A DNA stretch of 64,000 bases from positions 372,001-436,000 of the forward strand of contig NZ_FORH01000003.1 of NCBI RefSeq assembly GCF_900113955.1, read 5' to 3'. Position numbers and translations under genes: made by a program. How positions within the stretch are numbered: the stretch's first letter is position 1; each line of letters opens with the position of its first letter. Of this stretch, positions 27,001-34,440 are shown piece by piece. This stretch comes from Celeribacter neptunius. GTDB taxonomy: Bacteria > Pseudomonadota > Alphaproteobacteria > Rhodobacterales > Rhodobacteraceae. Below the pieces are notes generated by a model that made no database searches, was not told the origin of the DNA, and worked only from the letters and a program-made list of their open reading frames with translations.

Positions 27001-28128
27001 ATGTTCAGCAGCAAAAGGCTCAGCCTGGCCAGGAAACGGCGCAGGCTGACGGCAAAAGGTCTCGCCCAGGAAGCAGGAGTATCACCTGTCACGATAACCC
27101 GTTTGGAGAACGGCCAAAATGAGGCTGTTCCTGAAACAGTGGAGAAGTTGGCGGAAGCTCTCGGTTACCCGACTGTTTTTTTCTACCAAGAGGATCAATC
27201 TGCGCTAACCAAGGAAGTCGTAAGCTTCCGAAGCCTAAAGAGCATGAGCGCCAAGGAACGCGACGCGGCATTGTCGGCGGGAGAAATTGGTGTGGAAGTC
27301 TATTCGTGGCTCGACGGCCACTTCAACCTTCCTGATCTTGATCTTCCTCCATTTGATCCCGAACTTACACCTGAGACAGCTGCAGAAGCCTTGCGGCAAC
27401 ATTGGGGTCTCGGGTATGAGCCTATCCCAAACCTCCTCAAGCTGCTTGAGGCGAAGGGAATTCGCGTTCTGGGCTTGGAGGAGAACACCGCGAACGTTGA
27501 TGCATTCTCCTTCTGGGAAGACGGGCGCGCCTATGTCTTCTTGAACTCGTATAAGTCAGCGGAACGCAGTATCTTCGACGCGGCACATGAACTGGGCCAC
27601 CTTGTTTTACACAAGCATGGCACAACGCCCGTTGGAGCGAAAAACAGCAAGGAGCCAAATCCTTTCGAAGACTCTCGAAATGTTGAGGTAGAGGCAAACA
27701 GATTTGCGGCGGCGTTCTTGATGCCAGAGGAAGACGTGCGTTTACGCCTGCCTCGCTTCATTACAGCAGATGTCATCATCAAGGCCAAAAGGCGTTGGAG
27801 GGTTTCAGCAATGGCCCTCGCCTATCGCGTCCACCATTTCCAACGACCGATGCTGACAGAGTGGCAATACCGGTCGATCTGCATCGAGCTTGGCAAGCGG
27901 GGATACCGCAGCGGGGAACCAGAGGGCATCCCCCGAGAAAGCTCTGTCCTCTGGAAGATGGTGCTGTCCGAGCTGTGGTCTGATCGCAAAAATCTCCGGC
28001 ACATTGCGGACGATTTGGCTCTGCCTGTTGGTGAAGTCGAAATGCTGCTTTCGGGGATTTTGCCTCAAGCAGATAGGGCCGAAGTGAGCGGGGGTGGCAA
28101 TCGTCCAGCTCTGCGACTTGTTAAATAG
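27001..28128 (+). CDS. XRE regulator fused to ImmA/IrrE metalloprotease
   Basis: 375 residues. The N-terminal XRE helix-turn-helix (residues about 5-60) shows LTAKGLAQEAGVSPVTITRL. The ImmA/IrrE (M78) domain follows with the zinc motif HELGH in FDAAHELGHLVLHKHG near residue 200 and a later EVEANRFAAAFLMP that supplies the third ligand. A C-terminal extension of about 100 residues (AMALAYRVHHFQRP...) is typical of these fusions. Such proteins control phage, ICE or toxin-antitoxin modules, cutting a partner on damage or infection. The 12-bp spacing to the preceding unknown gene suggests one operon. Confidence 0.9.
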   Translation: MFSSKRLSLARKRRRLTAKGLAQEAGVSPVTITRLENGQNEAVPETVEKLAEALGYPTVFFYQEDQSALTKEVVSFRSLKSMSAKERDAALSAGEIGVEVYSWLDGHFNLPDLDLPPFDPELTPETAAEALRQHWGLGYEPIPNLLKLLEAKGIRVLGLEENTANVDAFSFWEDGRAYVFLNSYKSAERSIFDAAHELGHLVLHKHGTTPVGAKNSKEPNPFEDSRNVEVEANRFAAAFLMPEEDVRLRLPRFITADVIIKAKRRWRVSAMALAYRVHHFQRPMLTEWQYRSICIELGKRGYRSGEPEGIPRESSVLWKMVLSELWSDRKNLRHIADDLALPVGEVEMLLSGILPQADRAEVSGGGNRPALRLVK

Positions 28129-28263
28129 GCACTGGCTGCCTCAGAGAGAGCAAACTCTTGAGAGAGCTACTCGTTCCTGAACCTTCAGTTCGGATCAATT
28201 TCAGAGATGGATGATTTCGACATTGCCCATTTTTGGTCGAGGTATTCGGCCAAGAGGCGGCGG

Positions 28264-28476
28264 TGACAGGGTAATCCCCCCATTTTTAATGGGGCCCAGC
28301 CGTAGAAATCACGCGGCTGCTTTCAGTTTCATGGCGGGTGTCATTCCGCCGATGCCCATGTTGGGTCGCTCGTTATTGTAAGTCCAGAGCCATTCGGTTG
28401 CCTGGTCCTGTGCCTCCTCGATGGTTTCAAAAATGAACTGCCCCAGCCATTCGCCGCGAACCGTTCGGTTGTAGCG
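28264..28476 (-). mobile_element. IS3-family terminus and transposase tail
   Basis: Minus-strand frame: YNRTVRGEWLGQFIFETIEE then TYNNERPNMGIGGMTPAMKLK and stop at 28309, the C-terminal 55 residues of an IS3-family OrfB. A terminus starting TGACAGGG with a CCCCATTTTTAATGGGG hairpin lies at 28264-28295. The rest of the element is missing; the frame passes straight into an RHS gene fragment. The 135 bp between this end and the XRE-ImmA stop hold no gene. Confidence 0.7.
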
Positions 28477-28797
28477 CATAGGATTGGAACTCGCGTAATT
28501 ATACACACTCGGCCCATCGACCAACCCCAACGGATCGGCCTCGATATACCGCCCCGTCGTCGGATCGTAGTCCCGCATCCAGTTCTGGTGCAAGCCGCTT
28601 TCGGCCTGGAACCATTGTCCCGGAAACCGCGCGTCGATCACGCCGTTTTCCACATGCACACCGCCAAACGGCAGCCAGGACGCCGTCCACACCGTGGTGC
28701 CCGCCTCATCGGCGGCGAGCACCGGCCGACCAATGTGATCCGAGCGCACGAAATAAATATTGTCACCCTCAAGCACCGCAATCGGCGCGCCCAAGCA
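28477..28797 (-). pseudogene. RHS repeat core fragment
   Basis: About 107 residues of the conserved RHS-associated core: VLEGDNIYFVRSDHIGRPV, then WLPFGGVHVENG, RFPGQWFQAESGLHQNW and YIEADPLGLVDGPSVYNYA. In a full RHS protein this stretch comes just before the variable toxin tip. Here it has no upstream RHS repeats and its downstream toxin has been replaced by an IS3 transposase tail in the same frame. It begins inside the end of the putative immunity gene, in another frame. Confidence 0.8.
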
Positions 28798-29305
28798 AAT
28801 GGCCATCCTCGTCGCGCTTGCCACCGAAATAGCGCCAGTGCTCAATAGCTTCGATGACAGCTCTGAAATCCTGACACGGGGGGAGGTCAATTTCCCGATC
28901 GGCGTCTTTGTTACTTTTGTGCGACAGGATTGCCTGCATTATCTTTTGCTTAAAATCTCCCAGCGAAAGCTCTTCGCAAGACTGGATATTCGGACCGTAG
29001 TAAACGACGGAAGATAAAGGCCAAAAAAGCAATGACGGCAAGACCAGGCTCTCCAAAATCACCTTGATGATTGAAGTGGTTTTCAGACGACAAGGGCCCC
29101 TCTCGCCGTCATAGCAAAAGCATCGACCACCAGCGTCGAAGAGCAAGCCGGTGCTGAACTTCGCCTTGCTCGGCAACCTGAACAACGTCGTGAACCCAGA
29201 CCGTCGATAGACAACGTCCATGGTCGAGAATTCTTTTCGCTCAGGAAGTTCGATCCAGAACAGCGGATATATGAAATCGCGTTGGAAATCAGAGTTGTGC
29301 GACAT
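28769..29305 (-). CDS. putative immunity protein of the RHS toxin tip
   Basis: 178 residues from the ATG at 29305; a TTG at 29317 overlapping the toxin stop is an alternative. No family is recognised. There is a hydrophobic stretch in the middle (VILESLVLPSLLFWPLSSVVYY), so it may be membrane-attached. The call rests on position: it directly follows an RHS C-terminal tip and precedes a displaced RHS core, the usual place of an immunity gene. The last ~10 residues overlap the RHS core fragment and may have been changed by the recombination. Confidence 0.55.
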   Translation of the reverse strand: MSHNSDFQRDFIYPLFWIELPERKEFSTMDVVYRRSGFTTLFRLPSKAKFSTGLLFDAGGRCFCYDGERGPCRLKTTSIIKVILESLVLPSLLFWPLSSVVYYGPNIQSCEELSLGDFKQKIMQAILSHKSNKDADREIDLPPCQDFRAVIEAIEHWRYFGGKRDEDGHLLGRADCGA

Positions 29306-29313
29306 GAAGTGAT

Positions 29314-29742
29314 TCAATTCTTACCTGTGGCGACATTCACAGCGCCGCCAACGGCACCACCAGTCACCCAGCCGGGTGTCCGTACTACCGAGCGAACAGG
29401 AGCAGGCCACATGTCAGCTGCTTTCACCCCTTTAATGCGGCGGTAGTAGTCGGTCATAGCGTGAGTCCTCGGGGTAACATAGTTCCCATTTAGCTTGCGG
29501 AATGGGGATTTTTCAAAGGCTTTAGCCCAACTTCTTGTCTTATATGCGCGCCACGGAATGGCATGTGAAAACTCTGTCCCAGCCCGGCGCCATGTCGTCG
29601 CCGCGAAGCCTGCGCCAGAAAACACGACTCCCACCAGAGCATCGGTTGCAGCTTCTCCCCAAGTGTAGCAGCCATCGCCCCAGATCTGATCAGCAACATA
29701 TCCGGACGCAACACCAACCGCTGCACCATATGCGGCAGCCAC
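29314..29742 (-). pseudogene. RHS C-terminal toxin tip lacking its RHS core
   Basis: 142 residues from a GTG that immediately follows an in-frame stop, with no RHS repeats upstream. It opens with the glycine/alanine-rich linker seen just after RHS cores (GAAVGVASGYVADQIWGDG, then WGEAATDALVGVVFSGAG) and continues into a basic, probably toxic domain (HAIPWRAYKTRSWAKAF, LNGNYVTPRTHAMTDYYRR). The toxin family could not be named. Without a core and export signal it cannot be delivered, so it is an orphan tip that may only serve as a recombination reservoir. Confidence 0.65.
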
Positions 29743-29930
29743 TGCTCATCCAGCCGATGTCCGCTTTGGGCCGAGAGTTACGCTTGCGTTTGCCAAGCAA
29801 AACCGCCCCTCTTACGCCTAATAGTATCGTGTTAAGTTGTTGGAGAGTACCTAAGGAGACTTGGAGTTGCCCCAAACCATGTAGGCCTATACCCCCTCCT
29901 ATAAAGATATACCTAGGGATAGGGGTACCC

Positions 29931-31301
29931 CTAGGCTGCTTTAGACTGGTCTAAGGGAGAACTCTCCCTCACGACCGGAGCAAATCCAAACCTCTGCATA
30001 TAGCTTCGAGCAATGGCGAATTTTGCTGTCTCTGCCTGCCTCTTCTTTACGATCAAGCTATCGTGGATGGGGAGTGATGGGCATTCAAGTTCGAAGATGA
30101 GCCTTTCCATGGCGTCAAGTATGCACTCCGACTCCTCGTACTGAAGAGATGCCCATTGGGGGCGAGTAAATGCCCTCTCAAGTATAGGATGAAGCTTCAG
30201 AACTTCATCGAGAACCTGATTGAAAGAGAATTGGAGCGGGAAGCCCTCCTTTTTCAGGAATTTCTCTTTGTTTCCTCGAGGCCAGCGACTTGGGACTGTC
30301 GAGCTGCCAAAGATCATAACAACAGCCTGTTTCATGGCTGCACGGGGAATTCTCTTTGAGGCATAGGGATCAACTTCGTGCTTCAACTCACGCCCATTCA
30401 TCGCGTACCAGATGAACAGATGACTTGCCCGAACATCGACTTCGACAGTTTCTTCCCCGTCGATCCGAATTTGGCTGCGTTCTGATTTGTGCATGTTTAG
30501 CCAATTGTGCCCAGAGGCCGCATAAAGCCTGCCCTCTTGATCAAAGGAGTATGTCTTTGAAATAGCATTGCTGAAATGCCTTTGGATTCTTGGTTTTGTG
30601 GTCAGAGAAAATTCATATTCAGCGAGTGCAGCATTCAACTTATCTATTCGTTGGCACTCAGCCAGATAGGCAGGCGTGTTTAGAAGCGACTTTTCAGGCG
30701 GCAAGTGCTGGCTGCGCCCATTCCGCCCTTTGCCAACCATTTCCCCTTTGAGGCGTACAGAGGGACTACGGCCAATGTCCTCCGAAAAATGGTTTTCATC
30801 GTCTTCAAGGGAAATCCTGTGTTCTTTTGCGATCTCGAAGAATTGCTGGGTTGCCCTATAGCGACTGGCATAGCCGACTTCATTAATCCCTTGGATTCTC
30901 TGGCCTTCCCAAGTCGATGGTTTTTGGCTGCCTTTGATCCTGTCCACCAAATCCATTTCAGGCCATGTCGCGATGACCATTTGGAAGTTGTCATGGGTTG
31001 CAAGCGTCTCTTTCAGCGCCTCAGGGTCAGAGGGCCGATACATGAAGCCTTCGGCCCCGTTCTTCTGGGAATGGAGTAGAAGGTCCGCTGCAAATGCCCC
31101 AATGGTTGCCTTGATCGAAGGGATGTCCTTTTGTTTCGGGCGTCGTTTGCGAGTCTGGGTCTTAAGCTGATGTTCAATGGTCAATTCATAGAGGCGATTC
31201 ACAAAGGCGTTCGCCGCATTGGATGAGGGGTAATGTCTGAGCGTCGCCATCTCGGCGGCGTTGAGAATAGATTTATCAAAGTCGCTGCCTTTGAGAAGCA
31301 A
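29931..31301 (-). CDS. predicted family-A-like nucleic acid polymerase
   Basis: 456 residues from a TTG with AGGGA before it; an ATG at 31250 is an alternative. Not a known annotated family to me. Three motifs in the right order resemble the palm of family A DNA polymerases and T7-type RNA polymerases: motif A ETVEVDVRASHLFIW (Asp), motif B RAAMKQAVVMIFGS (R-x3-K-x6-FG, one residue shorter than Pol I) and motif C LPIHDSLIV (His-Asp-Ser, as in T7 RNA polymerase). Neither a 5'-3' nor a 3'-5' exonuclease domain is visible. It follows the integrase by 69 bp and is probably co-transcribed with it. An inverted repeat CCTAGGG/CCCTAGG overlaps the stop. Polymerase activity is inference. Confidence 0.55.
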   Translation of the reverse strand: MLLKGSDFDKSILNAAEMATLRHYPSSNAANAFVNRLYELTIEHQLKTQTRKRRPKQKDIPSIKATIGAFAADLLLHSQKNGAEGFMYRPSDPEALKETLATHDNFQMVIATWPEMDLVDRIKGSQKPSTWEGQRIQGINEVGYASRYRATQQFFEIAKEHRISLEDDENHFSEDIGRSPSVRLKGEMVGKGRNGRSQHLPPEKSLLNTPAYLAECQRIDKLNAALAEYEFSLTTKPRIQRHFSNAISKTYSFDQEGRLYAASGHNWLNMHKSERSQIRIDGEETVEVDVRASHLFIWYAMNGRELKHEVDPYASKRIPRAAMKQAVVMIFGSSTVPSRWPRGNKEKFLKKEGFPLQFSFNQVLDEVLKLHPILERAFTRPQWASLQYEESECILDAMERLIFELECPSLPIHDSLIVKKRQAETAKFAIARSYMQRFGFAPVVRESSPLDQSKAA

Positions 31302-31370
31302 TTCGGTTTCCCTTGTATTTTGTCATCGTGTGCTTGCAACGTCGAGAAAGCTTCGAACGTCCCTCAAGCC

Positions 31371-32705
31371 TTAATCTCTGGTGTCGAGGACAATTTTCTC
31401 CAGCCACTCTGCTTTCACAGAGAGCGATGCCCCTCGTCCATATCTCTGCCCCGCAGATCGAGCAGACCAGCCACCAACCTGATCAATGATCTCTTCCGGT
31501 GCATTCACATCTCTGAGGCGGTCACGGATTGAATGCCGGAGGCTATGCATCGTTTTATCAATGCCCTGAGCTCTGACCCACTTAGCAATCGCATTTGAGG
31601 CGCTTGTTGCCTTGAAGTCCCCCGGTACCGCGTACTTGGGCCAGACGTATTCTGACTTGGTATTTGCAACTATGCGCTGGGCAGCCCAAAGCGCAGCACC
31701 AACCAAAGGCACCTCTCTCGTTGATCGAGCCGTCTTCAGGTCGCGAACGTCACTTTCTCGGATGGAAACGTAAGGAACCTCACCCAAAGAAAAGTCGGTG
31801 ACTTTCAGGCCAATCGCTTCCCCAAGCCGAAGGCCAGTATCCGAGATGAGTGCAACCGCCCAGCGCAATGAGTCATCCCTTTCAATGCAAATTTTTTGCA
31901 ATTGGGATATCTCATTGATTGTAAATGGCTCCCGAACGACTGAGTCGCTCTTTGGCAGAACAATATTTTCGAAAACGTGTGGACCCGGAAGCCCATTTTC
32001 AGCGAACGCATAGCGTAACACCGGAGTGAGGTAGTTCAAATAGCGCTTCACTGTGGCGACCTTATTCCCATCATCGAGCAATTTTCGAACAAAGCCATTT
32101 GCCTCTTCACGCTCATACCGATCAACCGGCCTATCTGCTGAATAGGCAAAAAACCGGTTTACCGCATTCCAGCGTGCTTTTCCCTTCTTCGACTTGGGGT
32201 CTTCTCTCTTCGCTGCTTGGTATTGACTGACTGCCTCGGAGAACAATGGCGACAACTTCTCACCAAGGAACAGGTCGTAAGCGAGGTTTACATACCCCGG
32301 AGTGCGCTCCCGAACATATGCAGGCTCACCATATTGGCCCGTTTCCCGGCAGAGGAACTTAATTTCATCCATGAACTCATCCGGCCAAATACCGGCTGCA
32401 TCGTATTGAACCCTATCCCCGGGGTTTAGACCGTACGCCTCCAAAAATGCATATGCTGCTTGACGCTCCTCTGGTCCTAAGAGGTTTACGTCACCGCGAC
32501 GAGCTTTCCATAAAGCATCTTGGCGTAATGCGTGCTCATGAGCCCGTCTTGCGGCCTCAGCCTGAGAGCGTGTTTTCAGAGAAAAGAATAGGACGTCTCG
32601 TCTTTCTGGATAGAGAGTGCGCACATCGTCGGGAATTCTTCTTCGGAAATACCAGACGCCTTTGCGGTTCTGAAGATACTTAGCTTCCAAACGGAAGGCT
32701 CCCAT
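31371..32705 (-). CDS. tyrosine-type site-specific integrase
   Basis: 444 residues from the ATG at 32705; a GTG at 32747 would add 14 residues. The C-terminal catalytic domain shows the first Arg in ISDTGLRLGEAIGL, His-x-x-Arg in MHSLRHSIRDRL and the nucleophile Tyr in WSARSAGQRYGRG. The N-terminal part has the ALRQD/DVRTLYPERR features of DUF6538-type integrases of Rhodobacteraceae islands (family named from memory). It ends transcription toward the polymerase-like gene and starts about 100 bp from the tRNA-Arg 3' end, so it is the integrase of this island. Confidence 0.93.
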   Translation of the reverse strand: MGAFRLEAKYLQNRKGVWYFRRRIPDDVRTLYPERRDVLFFSLKTRSQAEAARRAHEHALRQDALWKARRGDVNLLGPEERQAAYAFLEAYGLNPGDRVQYDAAGIWPDEFMDEIKFLCRETGQYGEPAYVRERTPGYVNLAYDLFLGEKLSPLFSEAVSQYQAAKREDPKSKKGKARWNAVNRFFAYSADRPVDRYEREEANGFVRKLLDDGNKVATVKRYLNYLTPVLRYAFAENGLPGPHVFENIVLPKSDSVVREPFTINEISQLQKICIERDDSLRWAVALISDTGLRLGEAIGLKVTDFSLGEVPYVSIRESDVRDLKTARSTREVPLVGAALWAAQRIVANTKSEYVWPKYAVPGDFKATSASNAIAKWVRAQGIDKTMHSLRHSIRDRLRDVNAPEEIIDQVGGWSARSAGQRYGRGASLSVKAEWLEKIVLDTRD

Positions 32706-32728
32706 CTCGAATAGTATTAGTGACACGT

Positions 32729-32749
32729 GTGTATCCCTTTGTGTCACCT
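32729..32749 (+). repeat. possible integrase arm-type site, right
   Basis: Matches 22281-22301 at 18 of 21 bases in the same orientation, between the integrase start and the attachment core. The flanking GTGACACGTGT makes a partial inverted repeat with it. Confidence 0.45.
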
Positions 32750-32793
32750 CACAGGCAACCCAAAAGTCTCTAAGTCACTGATATTATTTAAGA

Positions 32794-32822
32794 ACTTGGA
32801 GAGCAATGGCGCGCTGGGGAGG
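32794..32822 (+). repeat. island attachment site, tRNA-proximal copy
   Basis: Covers the last 16 bases of tRNA-Arg including the encoded CCA and 13 bases beyond. Repeated at 22181-22209 with one mismatch. Integration here leaves the tRNA gene whole. Confidence 0.85.
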
Positions 32823-32883
32823 ATTCGAACCCCCGACCCCTTGATTCGTAGTCAAGTACTCTATCCAACTGAGCTACCAGCGC
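32807..32883 (-). tRNA. tRNA-Arg (anticodon ACG)
   Basis: 77 bases including an encoded CCA. Acceptor stem GCGCTGG/CCAGCGC, anticodon stem CTTGA/TCAAG with loop CTACGAA (anticodon ACG), and the T loop TTCGAAT closed by a G-rich stem. Its 3' end is the attachment site of the island. Confidence 0.95.
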
Positions 32884-32970
32884 GCGGGGTAGGGGCGATT
32901 TACAGAGAGTCGTCAGGGGGCGCAAGAGGCCATTGTCATTTTTTTGAAAAACTTCGCACGCGGCACGAAT

Positions 32971-34416
32971 TTATTCCGCCGCAGCCGCATTCGATGCGCG
33001 TCCGGAAGGGGCAGCCGCCGATGCGGCGTAGCCTTTCGGCAGGTGAATGGCAAAAGAGGTTCCGCTGTCATCCGTACGTTCGAGCACCAGCTGGCCGCCA
33101 TGGCCGCGCACCAGTTCGGCGGCAATCGCCAGGCCGAGACCGAAACCGCCCTTGCGGGTGCCGCCCTGGAACGGCTGGAACAGGTATTCGCGCGCTTTCG
33201 GCGGCAGGCCCGGCCCCGTATCGGTCACCGAGAGCACCCATTCCTCTTCATCCTCACGCCCCGCGACGGAAATTTCACCGCATTTTCCGGTGGCCATGAT
33301 CGCCTGACGGGCATTGCGCACCAGATTCGACAGCACCCGGTGCAATTGTTCCGGATCGGCGCGCAGCACCATGGTGGCGGGAATATCTTCGGAGAAGGAC
33401 AGATCGAAGTCATCGATGGAAAGTCGCTCACCCTCGATCACCTCGGCCACCAGCTCGGCCAGACGCACTCCGGTGAGCGTCGGCGCCGGCTCCTCGGCCT
33501 TGCCGAAGGCCAAGGTGGTCTCACAGAGGTTCACCGCGCGCTGGATCGAATTGACGAGTTTCGGCGCAGACCGGGTCACCGCCGGGTCCTGTGACATTTC
33601 CAGCCGGTCGGTGAACAGCTGCGCCGTGGTCAGGATGTTGCGCAGGTCATGCGAGACCTTCGCCACCGCACCACCAAGCTGGGCCAGACGCTCTTTCTGC
33701 CGCAGGGAGGCGGTGAGCTCGGTTTCCATCGCCTTGAGCGCGGCTTCCGCTTCGCGCAGTTCCGCGACCTTGGCCGAAGGCTCGATGATCCGGCGGGCAT
33801 CCTCGGGGGCCTGGGCATAAGAGGTCATCGCCCCCACGACACGCTTGATCGGGCGCACCAGCAGTGCGCGCACGGCAAGGAACAGCAGGAAGGCGGTGAA
33901 AAACGAGATCACCGCAGACAGAAGCAGGATGCGCAGACCATAATCGATCATCGCCGCTCTGAGCGGCGCGGTCGGCAGGGTCACCTCGATCAACAGCCCG
34001 GCCTGTTTCACCGGATCGCCAATCACCCGGATCACCCGCTCCGCCGGATCGAACAAGGTCACCATGGCATCGCGGATCAGCTCGAACGCAGGCGCCTCGC
34101 GCAGATCGTAAGTGGCATGGACCTGATCGGGAATCGGCGAGGACAGGACGAGCTGGCGGATCTCGTTGCGCCGGAGCACGACGTTATAGACGCCGGCATT
34201 GGCCAGAAGCTCGTCCTCGAGATCCATGTCGAGACTATCATTGGCCAGGAGCGCCAACGAGGCGATCTGGGCGCGTTCAAGACGCGACAACAGAAAGTCT
34301 TCGCGGAACCGCGCCACGGAGGGCACGAAAATCATGATCTCGGCCGCCATCACGAAGATCACGGTGAGGATCAGGAACCGCCCTGTCAGCGTGTTGATAA
34401 AACGCGGCAATGTCAT
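32971..34416 (-). CDS. sensor histidine kinase
   Basis: 481 residues. A membrane helix at about 12-32, an extracytoplasmic segment of about 130 residues, a second helix near 165-187, then a short HAMP/coiled region. The phospho-acceptor is His256 in KVSHDLRNILT, the N box is LVRNARQAIM and the G boxes are DTGPGLPP and GFGLGLAI. The SHDLRN form is like NtrB-group kinases. No response regulator is adjacent; the gene is the last of an operon with an FAD reductase 24 bp upstream and a TVP38 protein before it. The C-terminal tail is alanine-rich. Confidence 0.88.
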   Translation of the reverse strand: MTLPRFINTLTGRFLILTVIFVMAAEIMIFVPSVARFREDFLLSRLERAQIASLALLANDSLDMDLEDELLANAGVYNVVLRRNEIRQLVLSSPIPDQVHATYDLREAPAFELIRDAMVTLFDPAERVIRVIGDPVKQAGLLIEVTLPTAPLRAAMIDYGLRILLLSAVISFFTAFLLFLAVRALLVRPIKRVVGAMTSYAQAPEDARRIIEPSAKVAELREAEAALKAMETELTASLRQKERLAQLGGAVAKVSHDLRNILTTAQLFTDRLEMSQDPAVTRSAPKLVNSIQRAVNLCETTLAFGKAEEPAPTLTGVRLAELVAEVIEGERLSIDDFDLSFSEDIPATMVLRADPEQLHRVLSNLVRNARQAIMATGKCGEISVAGREDEEEWVLSVTDTGPGLPPKAREYLFQPFQGGTRKGGFGLGLAIAAELVRGHGGQLVLERTDDSGTSFAIHLPKGYAASAAAPSGRASNAAAAE

Positions 34417-34440
34417 TGCACCTCTTCCGCCGATCCCGCC

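Larger units (their letters stand above)
22181..32822. mobile_element. integrative genomic island in tRNA-Arg(ACG)
   Basis: A tyrosine integrase at 31371-32705 sits next to the 3' end of tRNA-Arg, and a 29-bp segment covering that 3' end (32794-32822) recurs at 22181-22209 in the same orientation with one mismatch. These are the attachment sites of an inserted element of about 10.6 kb. The interior is AT-richer and has different codon use from the flanks, and none of its genes belongs to the flanking core operons. Cargo: SH3/Excalibur protein, serine protease, lipoprotein, resolvase, XRE-ImmA module, RHS toxin remnant, polymerase-like protein, integrase. No relaxase, conjugation or phage structural genes, so it is a non-self-mobile or decayed element. 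Confidence 0.85.

Noticed and set aside
29912-29934. CCTAGGG/CCCTAGG hairpin as a terminator
   Set aside because: It overlaps the stop codon of the polymerase-like gene and has no T-run; mentioned only with that gene.
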